Of a DNA stretch of 29,920 nucleotides, positions 1 to 7,608 are shown piece after piece. Both the position numbers and the translations under genes were made by a program. Source of the DNA: JAJDBU01 sp046756925 (GTDB lineage: Bacteria; Nitrospirota; Nitrospiria; SBBL01; JAADHI01); NCBI GenBank assembly GCA_046756925.1, contig JBHHXH010000028.1, forward strand, positions 1 to 29,920. Reading direction: 5' to 3'. Every line of letters begins with the position of its first letter. Position 1 is the stretch's first letter. The notes under the pieces are model-generated. The model was not told the DNA's origin, made no database searches, and was given only the letters and a program-made list of their open reading frames with translations.

Positions 1-2
1 TC

Positions 3-383
3 ATCGCAACTGCCAATAAGGACCTCTACGATTTCAATCCCAGCCCCCACAGCCATCGATACTTCGGCGTAGTAGAGCTTGAAAAGCTCTTTTCCGAACA
101 GAGGTTTTCGGTGGAGTGCTTCGGTAGTGCACCGGTAGATGCCGTATCATTGCGCCAAAGACTTCTCCGCCCAGTAAAAAAACTGGCGGTCCATTCGGGA
201 TTAATGCCGAAGACGGCCAATGGGAAGAAGTTTTTAAAAAAACTTGTCTTTGGTAAACTGGTTACGATGCCTGCTGAAATAGAAGAAGGGATGGTGCCTT
301 ATGAACCCCCGGTTCAATTGCCGCTCGGCCGTCCAGACCGGCGGCATAAAGTGATCTATTGCGCGGCGAAAAGAGGTGAATAG
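3..383 (+). CDS. SAM-dependent methyltransferase, C-terminal part (cut by window edge)
   Basis: The reading frame is open from the first bases to a TAG at 381-383; the start lies outside the window. About 126 residues are visible. Early residues read like the distal part of a class I methyltransferase, with the FNPSPHSHRYFG stretch followed by a VELEKLF helix, as in methyltransferases of polysaccharide clusters that modify sugars or lipid carriers. The SAM-binding motif I would lie upstream and cannot be seen. The tail is basic and soluble with no membrane segment. Neighbours to the right (an aminotransferase fragment and a PrsR-like regulator) support an exopolysaccharide setting. The family call rests on overall resemblance, so it is moderate; the exact substrate is unknown. 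Confidence 0.55.
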   Translation: MATANKDLYDFNPSPHSHRYFGVVELEKLFSEQRFSVECFGSAPVDAVSLRQRLLRPVKKLAVHSGLMPKTANGKKFLKKLVFGKLVTMPAEIEEGMVPYEPPVQLPLGRPDRRHKVIYCAAKRGE

Positions 384-459
384 AAATCATGGGGGATTTG
401 GAAGCGCTTCATTCATTTGAAGAATCGTTGCTTAATTTCAATGATCGGAAGTCTTTTTC

Positions 460-490
460 TGGTATAAAATGACGGTTATCGGGGGGGGGG
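460..490 (+). promoter_or_regulatory. Extended -10 promoter and G10 tract before hicB
   Basis: A TGG-TATAAA extended -10 element spans 460-468, with no convincing -35. Transcription would start near 475. An uninterrupted run of ten G (481-490) then ends one base before the hicB ATG at 492. The G run is the only purine-rich element that could act as ribosome binding site. The promoter and site assignments are inference from sequence shape. Confidence 0.45.
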
Positions 491-491
491 A

Positions 492-689
492 ATGAAATAC
501 AGAGTCGTTTTGGAAGGAAGTGAGGAAGGTTTTGCTGTTTCAGTGCCGGGCTTGCCGGGCTGTCACTCACAGGGCGCGACCGAGGAAGAAGCCTTGGCTA
601 ATATTACGAACGCTATTTCGGAGTATTTGGATGTTGTGGCGGACCTGAGCCGAAACAAGACGGTCCGTGAAGTCGAAGTCGGAGCATAG
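492..689 (+). CDS. hicB: HicB-family antitoxin
   Basis: This 65-residue protein has the HicB partial RNase H-like fold signature: an N-terminal strand MKYRVVLE, then GFAVSVPGLPGCHSQG and a TEEEALANI helix. In type II HicAB modules this domain binds and blocks the HicA mRNA interferase. There is no C-terminal ribbon-helix-helix or HTH segment, so it is the short form, and autorepression, if any, would need another mechanism. The gene sits two bases before hicA in antitoxin-first order, the reverse of the classical E. coli arrangement. The start is ATG directly after a ten-G run. The family call is secure; activity is untested. Confidence 0.85.
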   Translation: MKYRVVLEGSEEGFAVSVPGLPGCHSQGATEEEALANITNAISEYLDVVADLSRNKTVREVEVGA

Positions 690-691
690 TT

Positions 692-904
692 GTGCCAAAG
701 CTTCCCGGCGTCAATCATCTGAAAGCGGTTCGTGCCTTGGAAAAGGCGGGTTTTTGGGTCGCGCGCCAAGGCAAGCATATCGTGATAACGGATGGGAGCC
801 GAATTATTACCGTTCCACGTCACAATCCAGTAAACGCGATCACAATGGGAAATATCGTAAGGGACGCTGGATTCACCAATAAGGAATTCCGGAAACTATT
901 GTAA
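692..904 (+). CDS. hicA: HicA-family mRNA interferase toxin
   Basis: This 70-residue protein fits the HicA family length. It has the dsRNA-binding-domain-like pattern: an N-terminal LPGVNHLKAVRALEKAGF helix region, then RQGKHIVIT, whose His29 matches the catalytic histidine, and a C-terminal IPxH-like stretch (VPRHNPVNAITMGNIVRDAG). HicA cleaves mRNA during translation and is held inactive by HicB. The start is GTG at 692, two bases after the hicB stop, so the two are probably translationally coupled. An ATG-initiated longer frame over the same DNA is a shadow. The catalytic His is intact, so the module appears functional. Confidence 0.85.
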   Translation: MPKLPGVNHLKAVRALEKAGFWVARQGKHIVITDGSRIITVPRHNPVNAITMGNIVRDAGFTNKEFRKLL

Positions 905-1093
905 ATGCGCGCCTAATGTACTGTATACAGCCGACGTCTACCATACCTGTTACAGATCCAGATCATAAAGAGATAGGGCGGGCACGTTAATGTCTATCAT
1001 CCGACACACAGGTGTTCACCGTAGTGACTTTGAATGAGCGGGAATTCGCATACAATGCGCTGCACATGGTCGCACCCGAGATCGGTATTTTAG

Positions 1094-1390
1094 GGACGGT
1101 TCCCTTGCACCCCGCATCTTAGATCAAGTAATGACTATTTCGATGTTTACCAAAATTACGTGATTCGCTCACCTCGGCGTGAGGCGCTTGCAGAACACTT
1201 ACGCGCTTCAGGCATCGAAGTCCTCATCTCCTGGCCGACTCCTTTACACAAACAAAAAGCCCTTGGCCTGGGTCACTTGGACCTACCCAAAACAGAGCAA
1301 ATCTCTTCAGAGGTTCTGTCGCTTCCGATTTATCCTGAACTGGATGATGATGAAGTCGATCTTGTAATTGAGGCCGCCGGAATATTTTAA
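1094..1390 (+). pseudogene. DegT/DnrJ/EryC1 aminotransferase remnant (C-terminal fragment)
   Basis: From a TAG at 1091-1093 to the TAA at 1388-1390 the frame encodes about 98 residues matching the end of PLP-dependent sugar aminotransferases of the DegT/StrS family. It contains YFDVYQNYVIRSPRREAL, then GIEVLISWPTPLHKQKA, and the conserved tail SEVLSLPIYPELDDDEVD. The PLP-lysine half of the enzyme is absent and no remnant of it is recognisable in 905-1090. These enzymes make amino sugars for surface polysaccharides, which fits the flanking methyltransferase and PrsR-like gene. It is probably a remnant of an exopolysaccharide locus truncated by rearrangement around the hicBA insertion. Confidence 0.8.
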
Positions 1391-1453
1391 AAATAAATTC
1401 AATCTTGCTACATCAATTTACTGCTCGACTCAATAAGATATTCACAAGGCGTT

Positions 1454-2881
1454 TCAACCCTGGTACTCTCCCTTCTGAATCCCCAGCCTTTCGATTGCCT
1501 CGTATAAAGACGGCCGGCTGATTTCCAGATCGGCGGCGCTTCGGCTGATGTTGCCTTTGTGCCAGGACAAGACCTTGAGGATCCAAGCCCGTTCGGCTTC
1601 ATCTCGGATGGATTTGAGGGACCGGACTTTAAATCCCCCTCCGGTTTCGGGCAGATCCAAATCTTTTGGTGTGAGGAAACGGCCGTTGGCCATGATGATG
1701 GCCCGTTTGATTTTATTCTCGAGTTCCCGAACGTTTCCGGGCCAAGCATAAGCATTGAGCAGATCCAAGGCGTCCTGTCGAAATCCCTTGAGGCGTTTCT
1801 TGTATTCTTTCGTAAAGCGCTGTAAGAAGAGCTGTGCCAATAGTTCGATGTCACCTTCCCGGTTTCGTAAGGGGGGTACTTGTAGCGTCACCACATTCAA
1901 TCGAAAATAGAGATCCGATCGAAAGCGCCCTTCTTTGACTGCTGCTTCGATATCGGTATTGGTCGCGGCCAAGACCCGGATGTCGACTTTAATTTGTTGC
2001 CGTCCCCCGACGCGGACCACACAAAAGTCTTGAAGGAAGCGCAAGAGTTTGACCTGGAGGGCCAAGGGCATTTCTCCGATTTCATCCAAGAAAAGGGTCC
2101 CGCCTTCCGCGAATTCGATCTTGCCTTTTCGCTGAAGATGCGCCCCGGTAAAGGCTCCCTTCTCATGGCCGAAGAGCTCGGCTTCGAGCAGCTCGCCCGG
2201 AATCGATCCGCAATTGATCGGCACGAAGGGCGCCGATTGCCGCGTACTCCATTGATGAATCGACTGGGCGATCAACTCTTTTCCCGTACCGCTTTCGCCC
2301 AAGATCAAGACCGGCGCATCGGTGCTTGCGACCCGTTTGATCGATGAAAAGATCCGTTGCATCGCTTCCGACTCTCCCTCCAGCCGGCCCATTTTGTTTT
2401 CCGATATTTTTTTGTGAAGGTGCGCGTTTTCTATTTCCATCTCATAGAGATAAAGCGCCCGTTTCAGGATGGTGTGGAGTTCGTCCAAGTCGATGGGTTT
2501 TGAAAAAAAATCGTAGGCCCCATGCGTGATCGCCTTGATGGCATTGGCCCGTTCGATATTTCCGGAGATGATGACGACCTTGGTTTTGGGGGCGTCGTCA
2601 AGGATTTCCTTTAAGACTCTCATGCCTTCCACTTCGTCTCTCGGATAAGGCGGGAGTCCCAAATCAAGACAGACCAGAGGAGGATGTTCCTCCTGAAACA
2701 GCGCCAGAGCGGTTTCTCCTTCGCCGGCGAGAAACAACTGATAGTCCGATCCGAGCCCCCACTTCATTTGGGTGAGGATCACCTCATCGTCGTCGACGAT
2801 CAGCAGCTTCGGTTTGACCGCAGACGTTTCCGGGATATCTATTGAAGCGGCATCTTTTTCAGAGACATGTTCCGGGGTCAA
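1454..2881 (-). CDS. prsR: PEP-CTERM-type sigma-54 response regulator (PrsR-like)
   Basis: This 475-residue NtrC-type regulator has a receiver domain at about 24-145 (acidic DDD at 30-32, phospho-acceptor Asp73 in CLDLGLPP), an AAA+ domain with Walker A GESGTGKE at 195-202, the sigma-54 contact loop GAFTGA at 242-247 and Walker B LFLDEIGEMP, and a Fis-type HTH in the last 40 residues. The receiver signature (LKWxL near the start, LDLGLPP, EGMRVLKEIL, TKVVIISGN, GAYDFFSKPID) is that of the PEP-CTERM-box response regulator. That family pairs with the PrsK kinase and controls exosortase and exopolysaccharide genes; no PrsK is in the window. The start is TTG at 2881: the frame is closed by TAA just upstream, and AAGGA lies six bases before it. 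Confidence 0.85.
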   Translation of the reverse strand: MTPEHVSEKDAASIDIPETSAVKPKLLIVDDDEVILTQMKWGLGSDYQLFLAGEGETALALFQEEHPPLVCLDLGLPPYPRDEVEGMRVLKEILDDAPKTKVVIISGNIERANAIKAITHGAYDFFSKPIDLDELHTILKRALYLYEMEIENAHLHKKISENKMGRLEGESEAMQRIFSSIKRVASTDAPVLILGESGTGKELIAQSIHQWSTRQSAPFVPINCGSIPGELLEAELFGHEKGAFTGAHLQRKGKIEFAEGGTLFLDEIGEMPLALQVKLLRFLQDFCVVRVGGRQQIKVDIRVLAATNTDIEAAVKEGRFRSDLYFRLNVVTLQVPPLRNREGDIELLAQLFLQRFTKEYKKRLKGFRQDALDLLNAYAWPGNVRELENKIKRAIIMANGRFLTPKDLDLPETGGGFKVRSLKSIRDEAERAWILKVLSWHKGNISRSAADLEISRPSLYEAIERLGIQKGEYQG

Positions 2882-2905
2882 TGACGGTCCTTATTACATG
2901 TATCG

Positions 2906-2911
2906 ATTATA
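2906..2911 (-). promoter_or_regulatory. Putative -10 element of the prsR promoter
   Basis: On the minus strand a perfect TATAAT lies about 25 bases upstream of the prsR TTG start. No good -35 is found at the proper spacing, so the promoter is weak or activator-dependent, or the match is by chance. Confidence 0.35.
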
Positions 2912-3117
2912 CTGAGAGGATGTATGTTGATGTCCTCGTTCACGGCTTCCATCTTTTTTCCATAAAATGTCCAGCCTCTTGATTTTATCATAAACGGAGA
3001 AATCCGCCGATACGGTTATTATTTAACGGGCATGGGGTTCCGGTTACGCCCGGCACTCATGTGCCGTGCCGAAGCGTGCCCTCTCTCAGAAAAAACGTCG
3101 TGGGAAGATGGGTCTGT

Positions 3118-3535
3118 TCACGCGAATGTTTTGAGGGATCGGTTGATCCAACCGAGTAAAAATTTTTTTTGCTTTTTGTTTTTATTGCAAATTTCCGCGT
3201 AGCGTGCGATTTTTGCCAGTGTAAATTTTAAAATAAACAGTTCTTCGTCCAGACTGTTAATTTTTTGAAGGGTCAGCGGTCCGATTTTTCCATCCTGCTT
3301 TGCACCCGCCGCTTTTTGTGCCAGTTTCGATGCCGTTTGGATCCCGGCGTTAACGGAGAAGTCAAAGACCGATTCCGCGACGGCTTGGTGCTTGATTTGT
3401 CTGTCCTTGATGCGGTCCCAACATTGATTTCTCTAGAACGACCGAAGCGCTTGAAAGGGTGCCGGCGACATCGTGCAGTTTGTAGCCCCCTTCGTTTTGA
3501 ATCATCTTTTCGAGAGCCGGATCGAATCGCGCCAT
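3118..3535 (-). pseudogene. GH108-type N-acetylmuramidase, broken gene
   Basis: Two out-of-phase pieces of one family are seen. From ATG at 3535 the frame gives MARFDPALEKMIQNEGGYKL and then HDVAGT, the N-terminal helix of GH108 lysozymes with the catalytic Glu in the NEGGY motif. The second piece (about 3432-3118, another frame, 104 residues) gives CWDRIKDRQI, VAESVFDFSVNAG, QDGKIGPLTLQKIN and a LLGWINRSL ending, which is the peptidoglycan-binding-3 domain fused to GH108. Roughly 50-60 central residues (the usual GGxTxxGI region) are missing, and a TAG precedes the second piece. Such proteins act as endolysins or secretion-associated muramidases. It is a decayed gene, perhaps of phage or secretion origin. 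Confidence 0.75.
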
Positions 3536-3671
3536 GATGAGGGTTTCTTTGCTTGATGGACCGTTGGAGATCTCGTCATCCGATGGGGCGTCCCTTTTTT
3601 TTTAACTTCAGTCGTTCTTCAAACTGCCATGTGAATGGGGGGGCGCCGTTTCCGCACCGTTCCTTTATGCT

Positions 3672-4127
3672 CTAAGGGGGATCTTCTATGGTCGATCTTG
3701 AAATGGATGGGGGAGACAACGTAAGGGACGCATTAATATTCTTCCGAAGACGCCGGCTGATCCGTAAACCGGCGCACATCACGACCGTTCCGAAGACAAT
3801 GTAAAAGGGTGCGAGATAGGCTTGGACCGGCAGCCCGGACTCTGAGACATTGCGAAGATGCAAGACGAGGCGATAGCTCCAGATCATCAAGAGAATAGAT
3901 CCGGAGCGGATCAGCGAGATGGCCCCTCTTTTATTGACTTCCTTTTTCTTTAAACCGACCCTCAATATCGAAACGGCAATCCAGAGGGACAGCACGGCGA
4001 CCAGCAGACGCGGTGTGAAATGCTGGTCTTGTGCGTGGGTGCGAATCAATCGGTAGAGACGAATCGTCCCGACGCCGATCAGGACCCATCCTGATACGAT
4101 CAAAAACCGTTGAAGCTTCAAAGACAT
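3672..4127 (-). CDS. Small polytopic membrane protein of unknown function
   Basis: This 151-residue protein has about four hydrophobic helices: near 7-25, 43-57, 72-90 and 104-121. A basic RISRRLRKN segment and a polar Ser/Pro-rich tail follow, probably cytoplasmic. I do not recognise the family. ATG at 4127 is preceded by AAAGGG at a usable distance. The gene stands alone between the broken lysozyme gene and a plus-strand ORF, so context gives no function. Confidence 0.6.
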   Translation of the reverse strand: MSLKLQRFLIVSGWVLIGVGTIRLYRLIRTHAQDQHFTPRLLVAVLSLWIAVSILRVGLKKKEVNKRGAISLIRSGSILLMIWSYRLVLHLRNVSESGLPVQAYLAPFYIVFGTVVMCAGLRISRRLRKNINASLTLSPPSISRSTIEDPP

Positions 4128-4201
4128 ATTGATTATTCCCTTTATTATCTCTTTTAAGAGGGGCTATCATAACATCTCTGTTCCTTTACTGACAACATTG
4201 A

Positions 4202-4237
4202 GATGTGAGAAGAAATGGGGATGTGAGAGGAAATGCG
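4202..4237. repeat. Two tandem imperfect 18-bp repeats
   Basis: GATGTGAGAAGAAATGGG at 4202-4219 is followed directly by GATGTGAGAGGAAATGCG at 4220-4237, with 16 of 18 positions identical. They lie in the divergent intergenic region between the membrane protein gene and the 4353 ORF. No protein-binding role is known. Confidence 0.6.
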
Positions 4238-4352
4238 AATAAGGCTTGATCGGGCCTTACAAAAAGTGAATTTACCGTGTTTATTTTTATATTGACAAGG
4301 GTCCGGCGCCTACCCGATCGCGCTGAAAGCGGATGGGCTTGAAGGAGATGAG

Positions 4353-4637
4353 ATGGATGAATTGATCTTGACCAATAGTGAAGAAATTCTTCAAACGCTT
4401 TCAAAGATTACTTTGAAGGGAGAGGGTTTTGTGAGCGAATGTCTGGTGGGTGAGGTCTTGGATGCCGGGATATCAACACCCGATTATTTCAAGGCGACCG
4501 GTGTCGATCCGAATGCTTATTTTGACGGCAGGCCAAACGCTTGGTCCGATTACCATGTTCGGGAAAGCAAGAAGGTTTTTATGGTGTATGGTGGCGTCGG
4601 CAAAGCGCGCCGCTCACATATTGCCGATACGCCTTAA
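4353..4637 (+). CDS. Hypothetical 94-residue protein
   Basis: The ORF starts with ATG at 4353 after an excellent AAGGAGATGAG ribosome binding site, which is the main reason to accept it. The N-terminal 75 residues look like a soluble alpha/beta protein (TLSKITLKGEGFVSECLVGE, then DYFKATGVDPNAYFDGRP). The last 15 residues are basic and low in pattern, so a frameshift near 4590 may have altered the tail. I do not recognise a family. It lies upstream of, and in the same direction as, the ketopantoate reductase gene, 134 bases apart. Confidence 0.5.
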   Translation: MDELILTNSEEILQTLSKITLKGEGFVSECLVGEVLDAGISTPDYFKATGVDPNAYFDGRPNAWSDYHVRESKKVFMVYGGVGKARRSHIADTP

Positions 4638-4771
4638 GGATTTCGACCGGCGTTTTGAATATTCGATTGTATCTCTAAGGTGCTTGACGACATTGTTTTG
4701 CGCCTACCTTGCCTACCTTCCGACGGTTCGTGATGGAAGGAGCCGGGTCAAGATCACCGCATGGAGGATCA

Positions 4772-5749
4772 ATGCTGCATTCAGACCCCGGCAAACAGCC
4801 GACCATCCATAAAGTATTGGTTGTCGGCGCCGGCGCTGTGGGTGGTTACTTTGGAGGACGCCTTCGCCTTGCCGGGGTCGATGTCACATTCCTGTTGCGT
4901 TCGAATCGTCATATGCAGGTGATTGAAAACGGCATCGAGGTCAAGAGCATCGACGGCGATTTTTTGGTGTATCCTCCGGCGGTCACCACGGCTTCCGATC
5001 TCAGATCGGCGGACCTGATTGTCTTGGCGGTCAAATGTTATGATATCCCAACGGTCCTCGCGGAGATCCGTCCGCTTGTGGAGAAGGGAGCGGTGATTTT
5101 GACATTGCAGAACGGGATTTCGACCGAAGAAGAGATCCTTCAATATTTTCAGGCGGATTGTGTGGTGGCCGGTGTGTGCTTTATTACCTCACGCTTGCGC
5201 ACGGACGGCATTATAGAACATCGCCAAAATGGGAAAATATCCTTGGGGGAATGGTCCGGAGTCGATACGGCCCGCGTATCGGCCATTTACCAACTCTTTT
5301 CAGGGGCCGGTATTTCCACTTTTCTGAAAAATCAAATCCGTTCTCTAAAGTGGGAAAAACTTTGCTGGAACGCCACTTTTAACCCGCTCTCGGTCATCCT
5401 GGATCACCCGGTTTCGCTTGTCTTGGATGTTCCGCCGCTGCTGGAAATTGTCAAGGAAGGTGTTCGCGAGGTGACTGCCGTCGCCGCAGCGGAGGGGATC
5501 TCGCTGAACCCGAAGATCGTCGATCAGACCCTTTCCGTCACGGTTCCAATACGGGATTACTATACCTCGATGTATGAAGACTATCAAAACGGAAAACGGA
5601 CGGAGATTGAATATCTCAACGGCGAGCTGATTCGCCGCGGTGAGAAACACGGTGTTCCGACCCCGACGATCCGGATGCTCTATCGATTCATTAAAGGATT
5701 GGAGAAGAAGCGGGAGATCCGATTGCAAGACCTGAGACGGATCGGCTGA
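4772..5749 (+). CDS. panE: Ketopantoate reductase family (2-dehydropantoate 2-reductase)
   Basis: This 325-residue protein would reduce ketopantoate to pantoate with NADPH in pantothenate and CoA synthesis. The N-terminal Rossmann motif VVGAGAVGGYFGG is followed by the LAVKCYD segment of the family, the QNGIS loop, and the catalytic Lys region LKWEKLCWNATFNPLSVI. The C-terminal helical domain carries EIEYLNGELIRRGEKHG and VPTPT, the substrate-binding signature. The ATG at 4772 has GGAGG just upstream. The frame is open further up (other in-frame starts lie near 4709-4733) but those residues do not resemble the family. The TGA overlaps the start of the HAD gene by one base, implying co-translation. 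No panB or panC is near, so a related 2-oxoacid reductase role is possible. Confidence 0.82.
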   Translation: MLHSDPGKQPTIHKVLVVGAGAVGGYFGGRLRLAGVDVTFLLRSNRHMQVIENGIEVKSIDGDFLVYPPAVTTASDLRSADLIVLAVKCYDIPTVLAEIRPLVEKGAVILTLQNGISTEEEILQYFQADCVVAGVCFITSRLRTDGIIEHRQNGKISLGEWSGVDTARVSAIYQLFSGAGISTFLKNQIRSLKWEKLCWNATFNPLSVILDHPVSLVLDVPPLLEIVKEGVREVTAVAAAEGISLNPKIVDQTLSVTVPIRDYYTSMYEDYQNGKRTEIEYLNGELIRRGEKHGVPTPTIRMLYRFIKGLEKKREIRLQDLRRIG

Positions 5750-6453
5750 TGCTTTCGGAACCGGTGAAAGGGATTTTTTTCGATGCGGGGGATACCCTTT
5801 TTGAGACGCATGAAGCGATCGGAGTAACCTACAGTCGATTTGCCGCGAGATACGGGGTGGTTTGCGATCCGCACGATCTCGATGCGGGTTTTAAGGCGGC
5901 TTTCAGAAAAAGCGGACCCTTGGCATTTCCCAATGTGACGGACTCGGAGCGAAAGGAATGGGAATACCGGTGGTGGTTTCGCATTGTCCGCACCGTCTTC
6001 GCAGATGTTTCCTTTCCTTCCTTCGATTTGTTTTTTAAAGAACTTTATCAGTTCTTCGAGTACGGTGAGGCATGGCGGCTGTTTCCGGAAACAAGGGAGG
6101 TCTTGGAGTCCCTAGCGATGCAGCGGTACTATCTCGGTATCATCTCCAATTTCGATTCACGATTGCCGACGATTTGCGGACGCCTCGGCATCGCGCAATA
6201 TTTTAGGCAGATCCTTTTCTCAAGCAAGGCGGGGTATGCGAAGCCCTCTCCCAAAATCTTCGATTATGCGCTAAAGGATGCTTCATTGATGGCTTCCGAA
6301 ACGATGTATGTGGGGGACCATTTCGAAAACGATGTCGTCGGGGCCCGGGGAGCTGGGATGGTTCCTGTGTTCATCGTGCGATCGGAGGGCGAGGCGCAAA
6401 GGGGGTATTCGCATCGCATTGAGAGTCTTCGGGATATCCAGCGATTTTTATAA
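5749..6453 (+). CDS. HAD-superfamily hydrolase (subfamily IA)
   Basis: This 234-residue protein has all four HAD motifs: nucleophile motif FFDAGDTL (Asp12 and Asp15), motif II IISNFDSR, the motif III lysine in YAKPSPKIF, and motif IV YVGDHFENDVVGA. A helical cap lies between motifs I and II (about 20-105), rich in aromatic residues. It is close in pattern to HDHD3/REG-2-type phosphatases. The substrate cannot be told from sequence; a phosphorylated metabolite is likely. It is co-transcribed with the panE-like gene, overlapping it by one base (TGATG). Confidence 0.85.
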   Translation: MLSEPVKGIFFDAGDTLFETHEAIGVTYSRFAARYGVVCDPHDLDAGFKAAFRKSGPLAFPNVTDSERKEWEYRWWFRIVRTVFADVSFPSFDLFFKELYQFFEYGEAWRLFPETREVLESLAMQRYYLGIISNFDSRLPTICGRLGIAQYFRQILFSSKAGYAKPSPKIFDYALKDASLMASETMYVGDHFENDVVGARGAGMVPVFIVRSEGEAQRGYSHRIESLRDIQRFL

Positions 6454-6456
6454 AAA

Positions 6457-6494
6457 ATCCCCCTTTCTCACTGTTTCAATGGAGAAAGGGGGAT
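6457..6494 (-). terminator. Rho-independent terminator of the small secreted protein gene
   Basis: A perfect 13-bp inverted repeat (6457-6469 with 6482-6494) encloses a 12-base loop. Read on the minus strand, the stem is followed by TTTTTTATAAAAA, the expected U-tract. In the plus direction it is followed by a run of A, so it is less able to end transcription of the HAD gene that converges on it. Confidence 0.8.
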
Positions 6495-6516
6495 GAAAAA
6501 AAATTCTCAAAAGAGA

Positions 6517-6795
6517 TTATTTGACGACGCTCATCGATATGGCGTGGCCGCTGTCGGTCGATTCGACTTCAACCTTGACTCCCGATTTGACTTTTCCTTT
6601 GAGATGGGTGGATTTATTGACATGAAACTTATGGGTTTTACCGTTCTTACCTTTTACCATCACAAAAGGGCCATCCATCTTGACCACTTCTCCGACCATT
6701 TTGTGGCCTCCATCATGCTTTCCGCCCGCCATTCCTATTGTGCTTAAACCAAAGACGAGTGTCATCGCCAGAAAAAATGCGCCGATCTTTTTCAT
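6517..6795 (-). CDS. Small secreted protein of unknown function
   Basis: This 92-residue protein has an N-terminal signal peptide: MKK, a hydrophobic stretch to about residue 20, and a cleavage-like GMAGG. The mature part is small, basic and His/Lys-rich (GGKHDGGHKM). It has a beta-strand pattern GEVVKMDGPFVMVKGKNGK, then HKFHVNKSTHLKGKVKSGVKVEV, resembling the OB-like periplasmic DUF5666/YgiW type, though the exact family is not certain. ATG at 6795 has a near-perfect AAAGGAGG site, suggesting high expression. A strong terminator follows. It appears to be a single-gene unit. Confidence 0.75.
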   Translation of the reverse strand: MKKIGAFFLAMTLVFGLSTIGMAGGKHDGGHKMVGEVVKMDGPFVMVKGKNGKTHKFHVNKSTHLKGKVKSGVKVEVESTDSGHAISMSVVK

Positions 6796-6891
6796 TTAGT
6801 TTCCTCCTTTGATTATGGTTGATTCTTTTACATCTTAAATTTTTTTGCGTTTTGCATTTCTATGGAGTATAGGGAATCCGCTATCGTGAAA

Positions 6892-7608
6892 TCAAATCGC
6901 GCTTTGGCCTCCCAGTCCCGCCATCGCGGGATTTGGATCCTCCGATTCGCCTGTTTTCATCACAACCCGTTCCTGGGAGCGGTTGATCATTTCTTGCCAG
7001 ATACGATCCGATGGTGCCTCGAAGATGGATGCCGCATCGGCCTTGACCACACGCCAATCTCCCCGCGCGATTTCGTTTTCCAATTGTCCCGGTCCCCAAC
7101 CCGCATAGCCGGAATAAAGCCGAAAAACATCGTCTCGGTGCGTTGCGCTGAGACGCTCCGCAAACACACGTGCCTCCTGACTGGCATATATATTCTCGAA
7201 CACGGGTGTCAATCCATCCGGTGCTGCGTTTGAGCGAAAGAGCACGGTCAGGGTCCCCGGCAGAACGGGACCGCCGGTGTAGAGCGGATCGTCGGGAATG
7301 AGGTCCGATTCCACCTCGGGAATCAGTTTTGAGAGGGGTGTATCCGTCGGGCGATTGATGATGAGTCCCATCGATCCTTCCGAATCGTGATGCAGCATCA
7401 GCACGACGGTTCCATTGAAATTCGGATCGGTGAGCTTAGGATCCGCGACGATGAAAACGCCTTTTGCGAACCCGATCGTTATTTGGGCCGGTTCGGGAGC
7501 GCTTTGGGAGGCGCGAAATTTGCGGGCCTGACCGTTTATGCACAACAGAAGCATGAAGAGCGTCGACAGCGTGCCGTGAACGAGTATACGGCGGGCTGTT
7601 CTTGTCAT
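6892..7608 (-). CDS. YqgE/AlgH family protein with N-terminal export-like segment
   Basis: The core (about residues 42-225) is the UPF0301 YqgE/AlgH fold: GFAKGVFIVADPKLTDPNF, then TVVLMLHHDSEGSMGLIINRP, YTGGPV, FRLYSGYAGWGPGQLENEI and a GDWRVVKADAASIF stretch. YqgE has no settled biochemical role; algH was first named from alginate regulation. Typical members are about 185-190 residues and cytoplasmic. This one has some 40 extra N-terminal residues: TRTARRILVH, a hydrophobic run around 14-23, then NGQARK, which looks like a signal peptide. The lipobox is poor (LLLC). It lies 113 bases downstream of the SUOX-fold gene on the same strand. The family call is firm; the export call is inference. 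Confidence 0.85.
   Translation of the reverse strand: MTRTARRILVHGTLSTLFMLLLCINGQARKFRASQSAPEPAQITIGFAKGVFIVADPKLTDPNFNGTVVLMLHHDSEGSMGLIINRPTDTPLSKLIPEVESDLIPDDPLYTGGPVLPGTLTVLFRSNAAPDGLTPVFENIYASQEARVFAERLSATHRDDVFRLYSGYAGWGPGQLENEIARGDWRVVKADAASIFEAPSDRIWQEMINRSQERVVMKTGESEDPNPAMAGLGGQSAI

Noticed and set aside
389..472. Small 27-codon ORF before hicB
   Set aside because: No ribosome site, no family pattern, and it overlaps the likely hicB promoter.
921..930. Palindrome CTGTATACAG after hicA as a possible operator
   Set aside because: It lies downstream of the module, is only 10 bp and is not repeated near the hicB promoter.
3265..3537. Plus-strand 90-aa ORF
   Set aside because: It is the antisense of the GH108 remnant, whose minus-strand frames match a known family.
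4450..4812. Plus-strand 120-aa ORF overlapping the 4353 ORF and the panE start
   Set aside because: No ribosome site or domain pattern; composition is that of a shifted frame.
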